This document shows positions 1 through 15,060 of a stretch of DNA of 64,000 nt, piece by piece. A program made the translations under genes and the position numbers. The DNA lies in the NCBI GenBank assembly GCA_963669155.1, contig OZ022576.1, positions 27,864,866-27,928,865 on the forward strand, given 5' to 3'. The notes under the pieces are model-generated. The model saw nothing but the letters and a program-made list of their open reading frames with translations, made no database searches and had not been told where the DNA came from. The stretch's first letter is position 1; the number at the start of each line of letters is the position of its first letter. Origin of the DNA: Arbacia lixula (lineage: Eukaryota; Echinodermata; Echinoidea; Arbacioida; Arbaciidae).

Positions 1-295
1 GTACTGTTTATTGATTGCGAAATCAGGCGAGACTCGTGGTTTTTATTGTTACATTCTACTAATTTTATTACAGAATGTTTTTGATTAGGTTAGGTGCATT
101 AATGTACATTAATTCTTCTGTTTTTTTGTCTCTGTTGTCATTCTGTCTCACAGGTTCTCTTGTCATGCTCACATGTCTTCCACCGAGTAAGTATTCCATA
201 TATGGTTTTGCATTCTGAGTATTACATTTTAATTTTCTAAGAGAATTACAAGAGAGTAGAATTAGCTTTACCATTAATGTATAACCTTATTCTTC

Positions 296-644
296 TTAAA
301 GGGCATGTACTGTACTGGGAAGGCAAAAAAGCCTTCAAAATGTAATTGTTAGCAATCTTCTTGCCAATGGTCTTAAATTCATGTATTGTCCATTTTAGAA
401 GCTTCCTGAAAGTTATTTGCCCTCAAATGATCCACATATGGAGTAATTAATCATTAAATGTTCGGGCCGAACATTTTGAGGATTTGTGATTTAATCACTC
501 ATTACTCCAAATATAGATCATTTGAGGGCAAATAACTTTCAGCAAGCTTCTAAAATAGACAATACAAGACCATTGGCAAGAAGATTGCTAACAATTACGT
601 TTTGAAGGCTTTTTTGCCTTCCAAGTACAGTATATGCCCTTTAA
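296..644. mobile_element. Foldback MITE, 349-bp palindrome with TTAA ends
   Basis: Two arms of about 150 bp read as near reverse complements (from TTAAAGGGCAT at 296 and ATGCCCTTTAA ending at 644). They meet at the palindrome AATGTTCGGGCCGAACATT near 458-476. Both ends show TTAA, the target site used by piggyBac-type elements. No coding capacity is visible. The arm identity suggests a fairly young insertion. Confidence 0.8.
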
Positions 645-748
645 TGTGTTTAACGCGTATGAAAGTGTATTGTTTGTAAAGAGTTGTATTTATTAAAGCT
701 AGATGTAAAATTTCACAAACAATTTTCAGTTTTCCTGTCTTATAGTAT

Positions 749-2120
749 AAACTCTTTATGTGCCCCCCGCGCTACGCTCTCTGTGCCACGCACACAAAAG
801 GCCTGTGCCAGGTTTTTGCACACTTTCTAAGATAAGTTCTTGAGTGATGGTTGGTATAATTTCAAATCGAATTTCAAATTTCAAAACTTTTTACATGATG
901 GTACAGCAAGAAAATACTGTGTATATAACTTTCAGGGAATTTTATGCACTATGGGGGATGTCTTTTAATTGCATCCTGTGGCTTTATTCTTGAAAAATAT
1001 CTGTTTTTATTCAACCTATGTTTATTTCATGTCTTTTCGCTTCCTGTACACATGATTTGCATGCATATAAATGTTCTTGTTTAGACACTGGTAACGGTAT
1101 GAAGGTCATGGGTAGCTGGGGATCTAAGCTTTCTTGTGGTACCAAGTTCATTTTCAGTTTGAAAGAGGCCCATATCATAGCTTATGAGAGGTTCCTTGTT
1201 TTACGAAAGAGCAGGATGTGCGCCTTATGAGCTCCTTAGGGCTGGGTAAATTTCTAAAGAAGTTGGCCTCGGGTGTTACCTCAGTAATATTGAAATGTGT
1301 TACATATGTTTGTGCACGAATATGCCTGCCATAGGCTGTAATCTTTGTTTGGTGTCTGCAGGCCTATTGTGGAGCCAGTGAGGGCACCCTCTTTATGAAA
1401 GACCAGGAAGTGACACACCCAAACCATTTTCAAACCATAATCAATTAGGGAGCGGGTCCTTTGAAAACTTGACAAAGCATGTAAGCACAATAAACAGGAC
1501 AGGAATTAATTTCTATAGAAGAGATCCCTTGGTGTTTCCAATCAATAAAGCCACCATGTTCATGAAAGTGGTGGTTGGGTTGTAAACATTTCTGCGAAAC
1601 TCTCAAAATCAGTAAAACCACCATCTCTGTGCACATTACTCTGCCCTGTACTGAGTTAATGTAAAAATGAAAAAAATAAAAAAAAAGTTAAAAAGTATTG
1701 TGGTCGTATATTTGTGTTGAGCAAATACAGTGTTGCTCTCACTGGCAGAGCGATCTAGCGATAATTCAGAGACGAAAATCTGCCATTTCCAGTACATATT
1801 CTACAAAGACGAAGCAAGGCTTTTCCTGGGGAGGTGGCATGTTATTGACTAACTGTCCCTCAAAATCGTGAAAGAATCAGAAATTTTGAATATAAAAGAT
1901 GTCTATAACAACTGCGTGTCGGTAGAGTAACATGTGTACAATGTGTTCTTGAGCCCCCAAATAGCTGCACAGCGTTAAATACAGTACAATACGCATTTCC
2001 ATTCACCTACGTACATTATGTGAATAAATCTGCACGTGGCACGCCGTCGAGTAAGAGATTATCCGCATGCGCCATGTTCTCGTCGGAGAAAATTTCCGCA
2101 TGAAGCATACAAAGAGTTAA
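749..2120. mobile_element. Non-autonomous element, TIR AACTCTTTG (copy 1)
   Basis: The left end is AAACTCTTTATGTGCC and the right end is ATACAAAGAGTTAA. These are inverted ends shared with the element at 16695-17392. The ends are rich in CpG and GTGCCACGC-type text, while the interior is AT-rich and non-coding. The short frames inside show no recognisable domain. Confidence 0.55.
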
Positions 2121-2584
2121 TGGTAGATGTATGAAACATCTGAATTTCTTGTGAACATGCAATACTGTATTCCAAGTGCTTTAAATGAAACGGATGTTAA
2201 TGTTTGAAGAAAACTCCATCAGGAAATTAGAAAACAAAAACATTGATTTAGATGGATGCACACAAAGTGCGAGGTTCCTTATTGCATTAATGTATAACCT
2301 TAAAATCCCAAATTCACCAAGGAGTTTTAAATTTAGAGATCGGTTTACAGAGATTTCTATAGACCATGGTTAATTTAAATTAATTTGAATTGGAACCAGC
2401 ATGAATTTAGCACTATGTGCCACATGCACATGTTCATTATAAGACATTTTTTCAGTGTAGGCGCTAAATCAAGTGCACTTTATCTGCTTATACGCCATCA
2501 AATCTAAAACTCCTTTGTGAATTTGGGCCTTAATGTTTACACAGTAAGCGTAATCCTAGCCCATCATATCCCTTCCCACTTTAG

Positions 2585-3897
<1,313 letters not shown>

Positions 3898-5329
3898 GCC
3901 GTAATAAGGCAAAAGAGCGTAACCCAATTTTGTTTACTTTTTAGTTGAGAAGTTATCTTTCACATTTTGTCACAACTTTGTCATCTCTAACTAGGCAAAA
4001 GAGTGTTACTTGAGATGCGCATAAAAATTGCAAAGAAAAAGTTCAAGTTGAATGTATCTTTACTTACATTGTTTTGCCATACTAGAACCGACAAATATGA
4101 AATAATACAGCAGAATCACATATGCCAACATTGTTTTGCCATACTAGAACTGACAAATATATGTTATGAAATACAGCAGACTCACATATGCCAACGTTGT
4201 TTTGCCATATGAAGGCACTCTCTGGAGGAGCATTTCTAATTTGCCACAAGAATGTATCCCAACTTACGTTGCATAAGTATTCTCCCGCGGAGTCCTCTCA
4301 GTTTGCCACAAGAACGTATCCCAACTTACGTCGCATAAGTATTCTCCCGCGGAGTCCTATCAATTTGCCACAAGAACGTATTCCAACTTATGTCGCATAA
4401 GTATTCTCCCGCGGAGTCCTTTCAATTTGGCAAAAGAACGTATCCCAAGTTACGGCGCGCAGGCACTCTTCAATGGAGACATATCAATTCAGCAAAAGAA
4501 TGTATCTTGACTTACGTTCTTTTGCCGAATTGATATTCAATTCGGTTCAATCCAATTCAAGGTGTTTTATTCGAATTTTTAGGTCAAAAACTAAATTGCA
4601 AGCGAATTTACAAAGTAAGAACATTGAAAATTACATACTGTGAAAGAAACTACATGTATACATCAAAATAACAAAACAAATTATAGTTAAGAATGTAATG
4701 AATCAACATATAGTAGGTGCTGTCAATTTTTCCTGTAAATATATGAGGAATAAATACAAAATTATGAATACGATATCTGATATGGTATTCTGGACTTCAA
4801 TTAAACTAATTATAAGAGTTTTAAATTCATAAAGTTTCTTTTATAAAAACATTTGTTTCTATGAAAAACTTATACATGTTTAAGCAAATGCAACAATATT
4901 TATTTGGCTAAAGGAGTGAGAAGTCTAAGTAAATCAGTAATAGTACACAATCAAGCAAATAGCTATACATAAACTGAATATTGTATTGCGAATTTTAGAT
5001 AAAGTAATGGGTTGTAATGAATGACTAAAATGTATGTCAATGAAATAAATTAAATTGGGGGAATGAACTAAATAGCAATCATTCTATGACTAAATGAATG
5101 AGAATTGCAAATACATCAGTGATAGATATGTCTCTGTGAGAGAATACTTGTGCGACGTGAGTTGGGATACATTCTTTTGGCAAATTAGAACTTATTTTAA
5201 AAATGTGATTTACTCTAAAACAACAAATCCATGTTTACTGAAATTTTGTGAAAATATATTAAAGGAACTTTCAATCTCGTTTTTCTCAGAACATGATATT
5301 TCAGGTTACGTCTTTTCCCTTATTACGGC
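3898..5329. mobile_element. TIR element with internal 62-bp satellite
   Basis: The left end GCCGTAATAAGGCAAAAG (3898) and the right end CTTTTCCCTTATTACGGC (to 5329) form an inverted repeat of about 27 bp with few mismatches. Inside, 4070-4500 is a tandem array of period 62, with register marks TTTGCCA at 4240, 4302, 4364 and 4426. The unit motif GCCACAAGAACGTATCCCAAC resembles the terminal GGCAAAAGAGCGTAACCCAA, and a single inverted unit lies at about 5160-5187. No transposase is present. Confidence 0.72.
4070..4500. repeat. 62-bp tandem satellite
   Basis: The array has about seven units. The later ones (4240-4487) are nearly identical, with TTCTCCCGCGGAGTCC in each. The earlier ones (4072, 4134, 4200) have diverged and carry CATACTAGAAC and CACATATGCCAAC. 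The array sits inside the TIR element at 3898-5329. Confidence 0.85.
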
Positions 5330-5572
5330 TGGTTTGTCCATATTCCAGTGTGCAATCCACATATCACTATGATCCGGCCAACAGCAAATTATTTTTATCA
5401 TTTTGCTGAGACATAGGAGACATAGGATATTCATGTTGACATAGGATATTCATGTTGAAACTTACAAGGTATCAATTTGCCAGTTTATTTCAATTTTTTG
5501 TATTTATAAATATCATTTACCCAGGGTAGCCCCTTCAATGGTTGAACACTGTTCTACCAGGGGGCCCTGATT

Positions 5573-5794
5573 ACTGTATATGCCATATATTTCGCGAGTC
5601 TAATTTTTTGCGAATCAGGACTTCTCGACAATTTGCGAGTGGTTAAATTCGCGCTCGTGCAGTCCTAGTACTAGTAGTTCATGTGCTCCTGCTCGTCGTA
5701 CTTATATTTTTGCATGTTGTTTAATTCGCGAATAGCACCCGACTTGCGAAATTCACGAAAATAACAAAGCTGCGGAATATATGGCGTATACAGT
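5573..5794. mobile_element. Short MITE with TTCGCGA motifs
   Basis: The ends ACTGTATATGCCATATAT and ATATATGGCGTATACAGT are inverted. The 222-bp body holds repeated TTCGCGA/TTGCGAA words and no ORF. It sits in an RNF32 intron. Confidence 0.75.
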
Positions 5795-6186
5795 CACCTG
5801 ATAATATTAAGGAATGTAATTACTTGTAAGTGCATATGTATTTAGAGGGTTTTCCAAAAGTGTGCATGCTTTCGGTAATGGCTATTACTGTTCAACATAT
5901 CTGTTCAGTCCTAACAGATGCAGTTAACTGTTAAAACGGCACAAAAGAATGTTTGTAAAACATTTGCTGTGAAACTGGTTTATCAAATTCCTAATCCTAT
6001 CCAGCTTGTAAAAGTAAATAGCGCCCCCACTTGCTCATATGCATGTCAATGTCCGTGACCATCTATTTCAGTTTGTTCATTCAAAAGGGTTGAAAATATT
6101 GCATTGCCTTTGTCCTAAATATTCATCATTAAAGAGAAAGATAGAAGGAAACAAAACAAATAAAACAGACTAAGTAATTGAGATAG

Positions 6187-8150
<1,964 letters not shown>

Positions 8151-8151
8151 A

Positions 8152-9297
8152 GCAAATAATCAACGTCGGTGAAGGTAATGGGACGAACTATCACTTCCGA
8201 GGCGATCTGGATGTAGCTATCTTTCCGAAGCTTTTAGCTGAGGAAAGATAGCGTATACATTCAGATCGCCGAGGAAGTGATAGTTCGTCTCATTGCCTGA
8301 AACCAAAAGTTGATTATTTGCTTTATATTCCACATCTGATACCAACGATCTATGAAATAAATGACAATTTAACGTACATGATCGTACATTTTGGTTTCAT
8401 ATTCACGCGATGCTCCGAAACCCGGAAGCAAATTGACTTTGTGCACGTACGTTGTGATATAGACTCTACAAATTCCAACGAACGCTATGACATAGTGACG
8501 CTAATTCGTAAGATTTTGACGGAAAAGCAAGAAGTAATCGAAATTCGCTTACCTGTGCGGTATCGGTGAGAAAATAGATCCTCCGAGAATACCTTCATAA
8601 TTCATATAAAATATAGGAAAGTGAAATTCTAGGTCAATTTTGGTACGAGGTGATAGAGCATTGCACACTTGTTTTGGTAGAATACTGTGTGGGGAAATGT
8701 ACCGAGAAATGGAAGGCTTGCACTGCGAGTACGTGTACATATGTACACACGCCTTTGTACACGTTGCAATACAGATCTACAAATTCCAACGAACACTATG
8801 CCATAGTGACGCTAATTCGTAAGATTTTGTCGGAAAAGCAAGAAGTAATCGAAATTCGCTTACTTGTGCGGTATCGGTGAGAACATACATCCTCCGAGAA
8901 TACCCTTCATAATTCTAATAAAATGCAGGAAAGTGAAATTCTCGGTCAATTTTGGTACGAGATGGTAGAGAATTGCACACTTGCTTTGGTGAAATACTGT
9001 GTGGGGGAAATGCATAAATGGAAGGCTTGCACTGCTTTGTACGTACGCGCGCGGTGCAGCGCGCTATAACCATAAATTTGCAAACGGCGTCGTCTGCTTC
9101 TATTTAGCGCGTACTCAAAATATTAATCACGCATTAGGACTGTGAGGAGTGAAGAGATCAGCGAAACCAAAAAGTACTATCACCTAGAGTGTAACAAACT
9201 TTTATTCTCAGGTGATGTGATAGGAAAAACTACGCCTCATCACGTGATCAACTCTTGGCCAATCATATAGCTACATTCTTAGTATGTGGAATATAAA
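8152..9297. mobile_element. Palindrome-headed repeat family, copy 1 (internal 311-bp duplication)
   Basis: 8152-8322 is a palindrome with outer arms AGCAAATAATCAAC / GTTGATTATTTGCT and inner arms of about 48 bp starting GACGAACTATCACTTCC. It is followed by a left body starting TTTATATTCCACATCTGAT and a right body ending ATGTGGAATATAAA, so those two words form inverted ends. In the left body a unit of about 311 bp occurs twice (compare 8440-8569 with 8760-8880). Each unit has an open frame ending RLPVRYR or RLLVRYR, but no known domain supports coding. Confidence 0.6.
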
Positions 9298-9384
9298 ACA
9301 TAATAGATATATTGAGAAATTTCTAGAAGCACAGATAACAGAACCTTGTGGAATGTACAGATTGTAGTATATATATGAGGTGCT

Positions 9385-9540
9385 TGGCTAGGTGCATTAG
9401 AGTTTAACATATCATCCTAGCTCCAGTCATGTACCTGTGATAACCTGCATTAGAGAGTTTATATCATCTAGCTCCAGTAATGCACCTGTGACGACCTGTA
9501 TCAGATAGTTTTACATATTATCTTACACCTGTGGATCTAT
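9385..9540. repeat. Degenerate tandem repeat of about 55 bp
   Basis: Three imperfect units of the type TGCATTAGAG..TTATATCAT..AGCTCCAGTAATG..CACCTGTGA occur in a row. Confidence 0.6.
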
Positions 9541-10466
9541 ACGTGGATTTTCTCTCTGTGGATAACTACCTGCCTGTTAAATAGTGCTTATGAGATCCTG
9601 TCTGTGGAAGTCACACTTTCTGTGGATTGATATTTGACCATCTTGGATCATCTATTTGGACTTGACTATCTGGAATACCTGTTCTTCAGCGTACAACATT
9701 GGGATCAACATTGCGATCATAATTTGGGAATACTGCATCGGATAATCAACTGGACCATCAACGAGAGCCGTGGATTCATTCGACTACAGTATCCTGCAGT
9801 ATTGTAAGCCTAAATATATTTCTAATGTTTATGTAGAGTCATTGTACAAAGTTGTGAAAGTTTGTCTTGATTTTAAAGGGGAAATACCCTATATGATAAA
9901 GAACACATAAACTAAATATTGGTATCATTTTGTGCGATCCTTTCTGGCGTGAATTGATCGTAACACAAGCATATCAAATATGTTTTGTTATTTGCTTTCA
10001 ATCAACCTTAATTATGACATGAGTTCTATCATTGACATCATAACATGTTTAAATACAAATATGTAACTTCATGTTTAGTTGCAGTTTATCTGAAATTCTC
10101 CCCAGATGTAAATGAATTAAGTATGAGGTTTGTGTGTAGTTTAAGTCCAATTTACAATAAAATTGAACGTAATGACAGCCCGGCATTCTATGAATCCATA
10201 ACGCTTGTTTTTGCATCTCTAAGACCCCCAGCAATGCAGGCATTGTCCCCATTGAATGTATGCACTTTGGAGCAACCGGTGAGGACCATAGCGCACTGCA
10301 TTCTCTGATCTCTAGGCTATAGGTGAAGACCTGCTCAAAACCTTAAAATTTAGCAATCGCAATAATTTCACTTCAAATAAGTTGTTAAGTTGATTGATAA
10401 TTATTGGAATGGAAGTTCTGATACAGAACCTTCTTCCATTTTCAGTGTTTTTTAAAAATTTAATTT

Positions 10467-10800
10467 TTATGCCTCCGCCATGAAGTAGCCAGAGGCATTT
10501 TATTTTTGGGTTGTCCGTCCCGAATCTGTCTATGCATTATGTTGAGAGCTGTGCACTAGACTTGCTTCAAACTTGTGTGCATTGCATGAAACAAATGAAC
10601 TGTGTAAATTACGGGTCAATTCTGGTCAAAGGTCAATGAAGTTTATAAAAATATTGCCTAAAATTAATGGTTTTCACAATAAATCCAAATCCAATAATGC
10701 AATTCCAACCAAACATGGTACAAAAATGGATCACTACTTTGAGGTAGACTGATGACATTTTTGCAGCCAGCTTTGCATATTCAGTACTGGTATGTCTTTT
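10467..10800 (+). mobile_element. Truncated copy of the ATGCCTCCGCCA minisatellite element
   Basis: It begins with the hairpin ATGCCTCCGCCATGAAGTAG...AGAGGCAT, then GGTTGTCCGTCC, and continues into one unit of AAATCCAAATCCAA...CAACCAAACATGGTAC. It is the same family as 31541-32957 but only about 330 bp long. Confidence 0.75.
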
Positions 10801-10965
10801 TCTTAACATTAAAGGAGGACTGCCACATTATTTTTACCTCTCACACTATCATACCTGTTGTGATCGCTCATCAAACATTATATCCACTCAATCCTAAAAG
10901 CACCAAATTTTGGGTACTTAGAGTAAGTGTGCAACCTACATCATCCTAGTATAGGGTCAGTTACC

Positions 10966-10998
10966 AATAATAATAATAATAATAATATTAATAATAAT
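10966..10998. repeat. (AAT)n microsatellite
   Basis: AATAATAATAATAATAAT with one interruption. Confidence 0.9.
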
Positions 10999-11117
10999 GG
11001 AGCCAGGAGCTTGACCAAGAAGTGCTTTGTATACAATTAGTAAGACTTTGAATGCTATTCTCTGCGGTATTGGTTATCAATGTAGGTTTCATAGTATTGG
11101 TGTGATGTGTGTATATA

Positions 11118-11660
11118 TTTTGACGAACTATCACTTCCAAGGCGATCTGGATGTAGCTATCTTTTCGAAGCGAAGCTGAGGAAAGATAGCGTATACATTC
11201 AGATCGCCGAGGAAGTGATAGTTCGTCTCATTGCCTGAAACCAAAAGTTGATTATTTGCTTTATATTCCACATCTGATACCAACAATCTATACAAAAAAA
11301 TGACAATTCAGCGTAAAAAAACGTTCGGGTCGGTGTGGCTACGTGATCATACTTTTTGGTTTCATCGGCCTTGACACTACTGCGCATGCTCTCTACCTGG
11401 TGACAAAATTTGTTGTAGTACGTGATACATTTCTTTCCAGCCGCTTTCATGTGTTTCAGCGGAAAATCATTGCTGCGGCCGAGGCGCAACTTGAATTTCC
11501 ATTGATTTGCCTAAGCCGCATGAAATTTTAAAAAAAATGAATCGGGCTCCTACGTTCAGGTAAGAGCAATATCTGAAATTCAACTTCCGGTATCTACACA
11601 CAAAAAGAATGACAATTTGACATACAAAAGCGTTTGGGTCGGTGCTACTACTGAGAATCT
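11118..11660. mobile_element. Palindrome family copy 2 interrupted by an NRF1-motif element
   Basis: 11118-11232 repeats the inner palindrome seen at 8181-8290, and 11232-11362 repeats the left body. At about 11368 a second element begins with CACTACTGCGCATGCTCTCT and runs through TTTCTTTCCAGCCGC and CTCCTACGTTCAGG to about 11575. Then a left-body phrase (GACAATTTGACATACAAAAGCG) appears again. The second element matches 40728-41160. The layout suggests insertion into the first family. Confidence 0.55.
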
Positions 11661-12629
11661 AATGTTAGGCCTATCGTTGAATCTAACTTTTAGACAATAT
11701 TCTGGTTATTGGAGGGGGAAGGCTACAAACAACAAGTTCATCCCCTCTCCCTCCTCCTGTCCATCATGCTAAAATGCAGAGGTCGATGGTCGCAATGGGT
11801 TTTTTATTGTCTATTTTTATATAGAGGGATTTCTTATGGTCTAGATCTGTGTACTGCGCTTTATTGCGACCAATTAACAGCTGGCCAATTATGTAAGCTG
11901 ACCAACTTGATGGACTGAAAATATTTCAATGTAAGGTGAATCATAAAGACGTAATCTTTGCTTTGAGTCACAATTTTTTTTTAATATGAAACATAACATT
12001 AGTTCATCAACTCACGAGTAGGCCTAAGTCTTACCACTACCATGCAGACAGCTGCGTATACCTCCAAGTCTACTACGTAAGGGTCATAAAGCCCAGAGGT
12101 TATCACGATGGCTTTATTGTATATAGTTTCTATGAGTCAAAGATGCATTGTAAACTACACATGTACGCAGAGAGTCAAGACATCTACCAACACATTTGTA
12201 AACAAAATAATTCTAGGCCTGCATAAATTTGCAATCAAAATCTCCAGTACTTGTGCTCAAATACTGTAAGCAATCATCTTGTCATGACCTCATGAGGTCA
12301 GATTCAGTATTAGGTCAGATGGGGACACCTCTGCATGGGGTGAGGATGGTGATAAATCTATACTTAATCTGTTGTCTAGCCCAATGGCCAGGAGCCCAGG
12401 ACCCAGGGGACTGATAAGACACTGAGTTGCTTGTCTGTCTTCACCTCCGAATGGACCACTAAGCTTGTGGAATGCCACGAGTTGAGCACACTCCGCTCGG
12501 TAGCGTGTGAGTCAAAGAAGATAGAGAAAGGCAGAGAAAGGACAGGAGAGAGAAGAAAAAAAAGACTTGTTTAATTGAGAGTGAGAAGAAATGAGTAAAA
12601 ATGAAGAAAGAGGGAAAGTTAGGTAAAGG

Positions 12630-12633
12630 AAAG

Positions 12634-12730
<97 letters not shown>

Positions 12731-12745
12731 GGAGAAAGAGGTAAT
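12630..12745. repeat. (GA)n microsatellite
   Basis: Long AGAGAG run with GATAGAG and GGGAAAG interruptions. The long serine/leucine frames read from the complement are artefacts of this repeat. Confidence 0.95.
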
Positions 12746-12759
12746 AAGGAGATACAGAG

Positions 12760-14440
12760 AGAAGCAGATTTTGTGCAGAGCAGCAGTTCATGAAAGTGTA
12801 CCTTATTTAAGAGCATGGGAGCAGTTAAGCTTCATGAATAGCCCGGCCACCGGTACTGGGAATACATGGAGCAATGTAGTAACTCATGGTAACAGAAAGC
12901 TTTGTCTAAGAGCAGCCGTCATGGAGGAATGTTAAATTTATGAGCGCGCGCACGCGCATACACCATCTCAAATTTCTGGGGCACACTCACTGGCGGCGAC
13001 TTTGATGTATTGACTGAACTGCCAAGCAGCTTTCCCAGGAAAAAAAAAAAAAACAAGGTACAGTGCCATTGGTTAGGCTCCATTTTCTCAACCACTTATT
13101 TTGACCAATCATGATAAAGTTTTTGCTTGCTGTCATGTTTACCACATGTGGCTGATGTATACATGTGGTCATGACTAACGTGGTGATTTAGTGCGAGGCT
13201 ATTAGCGCATTGCTTCTGTTGTTTCTGGGGCTATACGCTGCGCTGTGTAGTAAAGATTTTTGATGAGGGATTGTTGTTCAACTTGTTTGTATGAAGTACA
13301 TCAAATGGTTGCATTCAGATGATAAATATGCTGACAGACGAGAAGATGGAGTAAAAGGGAAGGATAATAAGTTGATTATGGCCCTTCTTTAAGTAATAGG
13401 GACCATGAAAATGAATTTCCATCTCTTTACCATCACTCATCACCATGGCACCATGCCACAATCATTCTTACTCGTTCTCTCAACAGCTCTTGTTTAGTTT
13501 CGGCATTGTGTTATTGTGTTGCGAAATACACTTACAAACAAAATCAATAGAAAAATATGATGCATGAAGAAATATAAAGGAGACATGTAATGAAGAAGCA
13601 ATATCGTGACAAACATAATGTTGAAATTACACTTCTTTTAGTAGAGATGAAACACATGTACAAGCCAACATAACTGACACAAAACGCAGAACGATAAAAA
13701 AAAGTTCCATTTAGAAAGGATAGTACTTTTAAAAGTAATTTTCTTCACTTTAGAAAAGCTTTTCTGAGCCCGCCAGCTTGCCAATCACGAGGCAAAGCCA
13801 TTGGATGATCTCCCTTTTGATAATCACAGGCAAGGGTGTACATGCGTGAATTTTCATCAAACACACACAAACAGGGCTAATGGTGAATGTTGTGTGTCAC
13901 ACACAGATTAGCACAATAGCTGGAGGTTGACATGGAAGGGCAGATTCCCGATGGACTAAGATGTTGCGAACGCCTATTTCCAGTCGATGACGTCGCTTTC
14001 CTTGAGTAAATACCCGCCCTGTCCCTTAGCTATGTTCATATCACGTTCATATGTGCTGAAAATCAAGGCTAAACAAAAATAACAGAAACTTGATATTTAG
14101 TGGGTTGCGTCACAGCTTATTTTTCATGTAGCGAGATGTCTGATCAGACAAAGTCAATTTCAACGAGATCGCTGGCGATGTCACCGCGTGCTTTGCACTC
14201 ATGCCTGCCCCAGCCCTCACTGTTCCTGGCCTCTGCTAGGCGTGCTAGCTATAAAGAGACGGTCCACAACGAGAAATACGGCTGTGCCCATATGCGCTAA
14301 GCTTTACCACGCAAAAATTTAGGGGTGTCATTTTGCGCCATGGGTAAATTATGCGCTATCCAAAAATATCCATTTGCGCCGCGCGAAAAAAAATTCTGGT
14401 GACCAGCCTGCCCGGCGTAGCGTGGTATTTACAACCACAA
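12760..14440. other. RNF32 intron, no gene seen
   Basis: AT-rich intron. A CpG-rich patch at about 13965-14420 has TTTGCGCC and GGCGTAGCG words and may be a repeat fragment, but no ends were found. Confidence 0.4.
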
Positions 14441-14446
14441 CCACAA

Positions 14447-15060
14447 CCCCAGAAAACCTTTTCACTAAAATTGTCCCTACGGTGGACTACTCATGAATAT
14501 TAATGAGTCAGATGAAATGAGACTCTTTCGGGTATTTGTTTCCATGTTGTCGTGTCTTGACCCGTGAACTAGAAATAGCTTGCATGGTTAAGTCGCTGCC
14601 CGGTAAGCAGTAGACTGCAGGTTCAAATCCCGTCTGGTTCCAGGATTTTTGTCTGACTTGTTTTTCGTTCATTTACAGGATGGAGCACGCTATCCTTACT
14701 ACTGGGTGTATGCCTAAAATTTCTTTGTAAATTGAAATTTCCCCAGAAAACCTTTTCACTAAAATTGTCCCTACGGCGGACTACTCATGAATATTAATGA
14801 GTCAGATGAAATGAGACTCTTTCGGGTATTTGTTTCCATGTTGTCGTGTCTTGACCCGTGAACTAGAAATAGCTTGTGTGGTTAAGTCGCTGCCCGGTAA
14901 GCAGTAGACTGCAGGTTCAAATCCCGTCTGGTTCCAAGATTTTTGTCTGACTTGTTTTTCGTTCATTTACAGGATGGAGCACGCTATCCTTACTACTGGG
15001 TGTATGCCTAAAATTTCTTTGTAAATTGAAATTACCCCAGAAAAACCTTTTCACTAAAAC
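14447..15060 (+). mobile_element. Tandem 294-bp units with a tRNA-like Pol III promoter (SINE-like)
   Basis: CCCCAGAAAACCTTTTCACT starts at 14447, 14741 and (truncated) 15035, giving exactly two 294-bp units and a stub. Each unit holds a tRNA-like stretch (14566-14640 and 14860-14934). GAACTAG can pair with CTGGTTC as a 7-bp acceptor stem with one wobble, TGGTTAAGTCGCTG resembles an A box, GCAG-TAGA-CTGC is a hairpin, and GGTTCAAATCC is a B box. The two copies are nearly identical, so the duplication is recent. A tRNA-derived SINE head is the likeliest reading. Confidence 0.75.

Noticed and set aside
4070-4500. Regular repeats with 62-bp period, considered as CRISPR
   Set aside because: Units are contiguous without variable spacers, and the context is a eukaryotic transposon.
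8318-8880. Repeated frames ending RLPVRYR that could look like a protein domain repeat
   Set aside because: They follow a DNA repeat unit of 311/312 bp, carry no known domain and are equally open on the other strand.
12459-12816. Long Ser/Leu/Phe open frames on the minus strand
   Set aside because: They are translations of a (GA)n tract; no real protein composition.
14566-14640. A functional tRNA gene
   Set aside because: The D arm and anticodon arm do not fold properly, and it recurs inside a 294-bp dispersed-type unit; a SINE-like head fits better.
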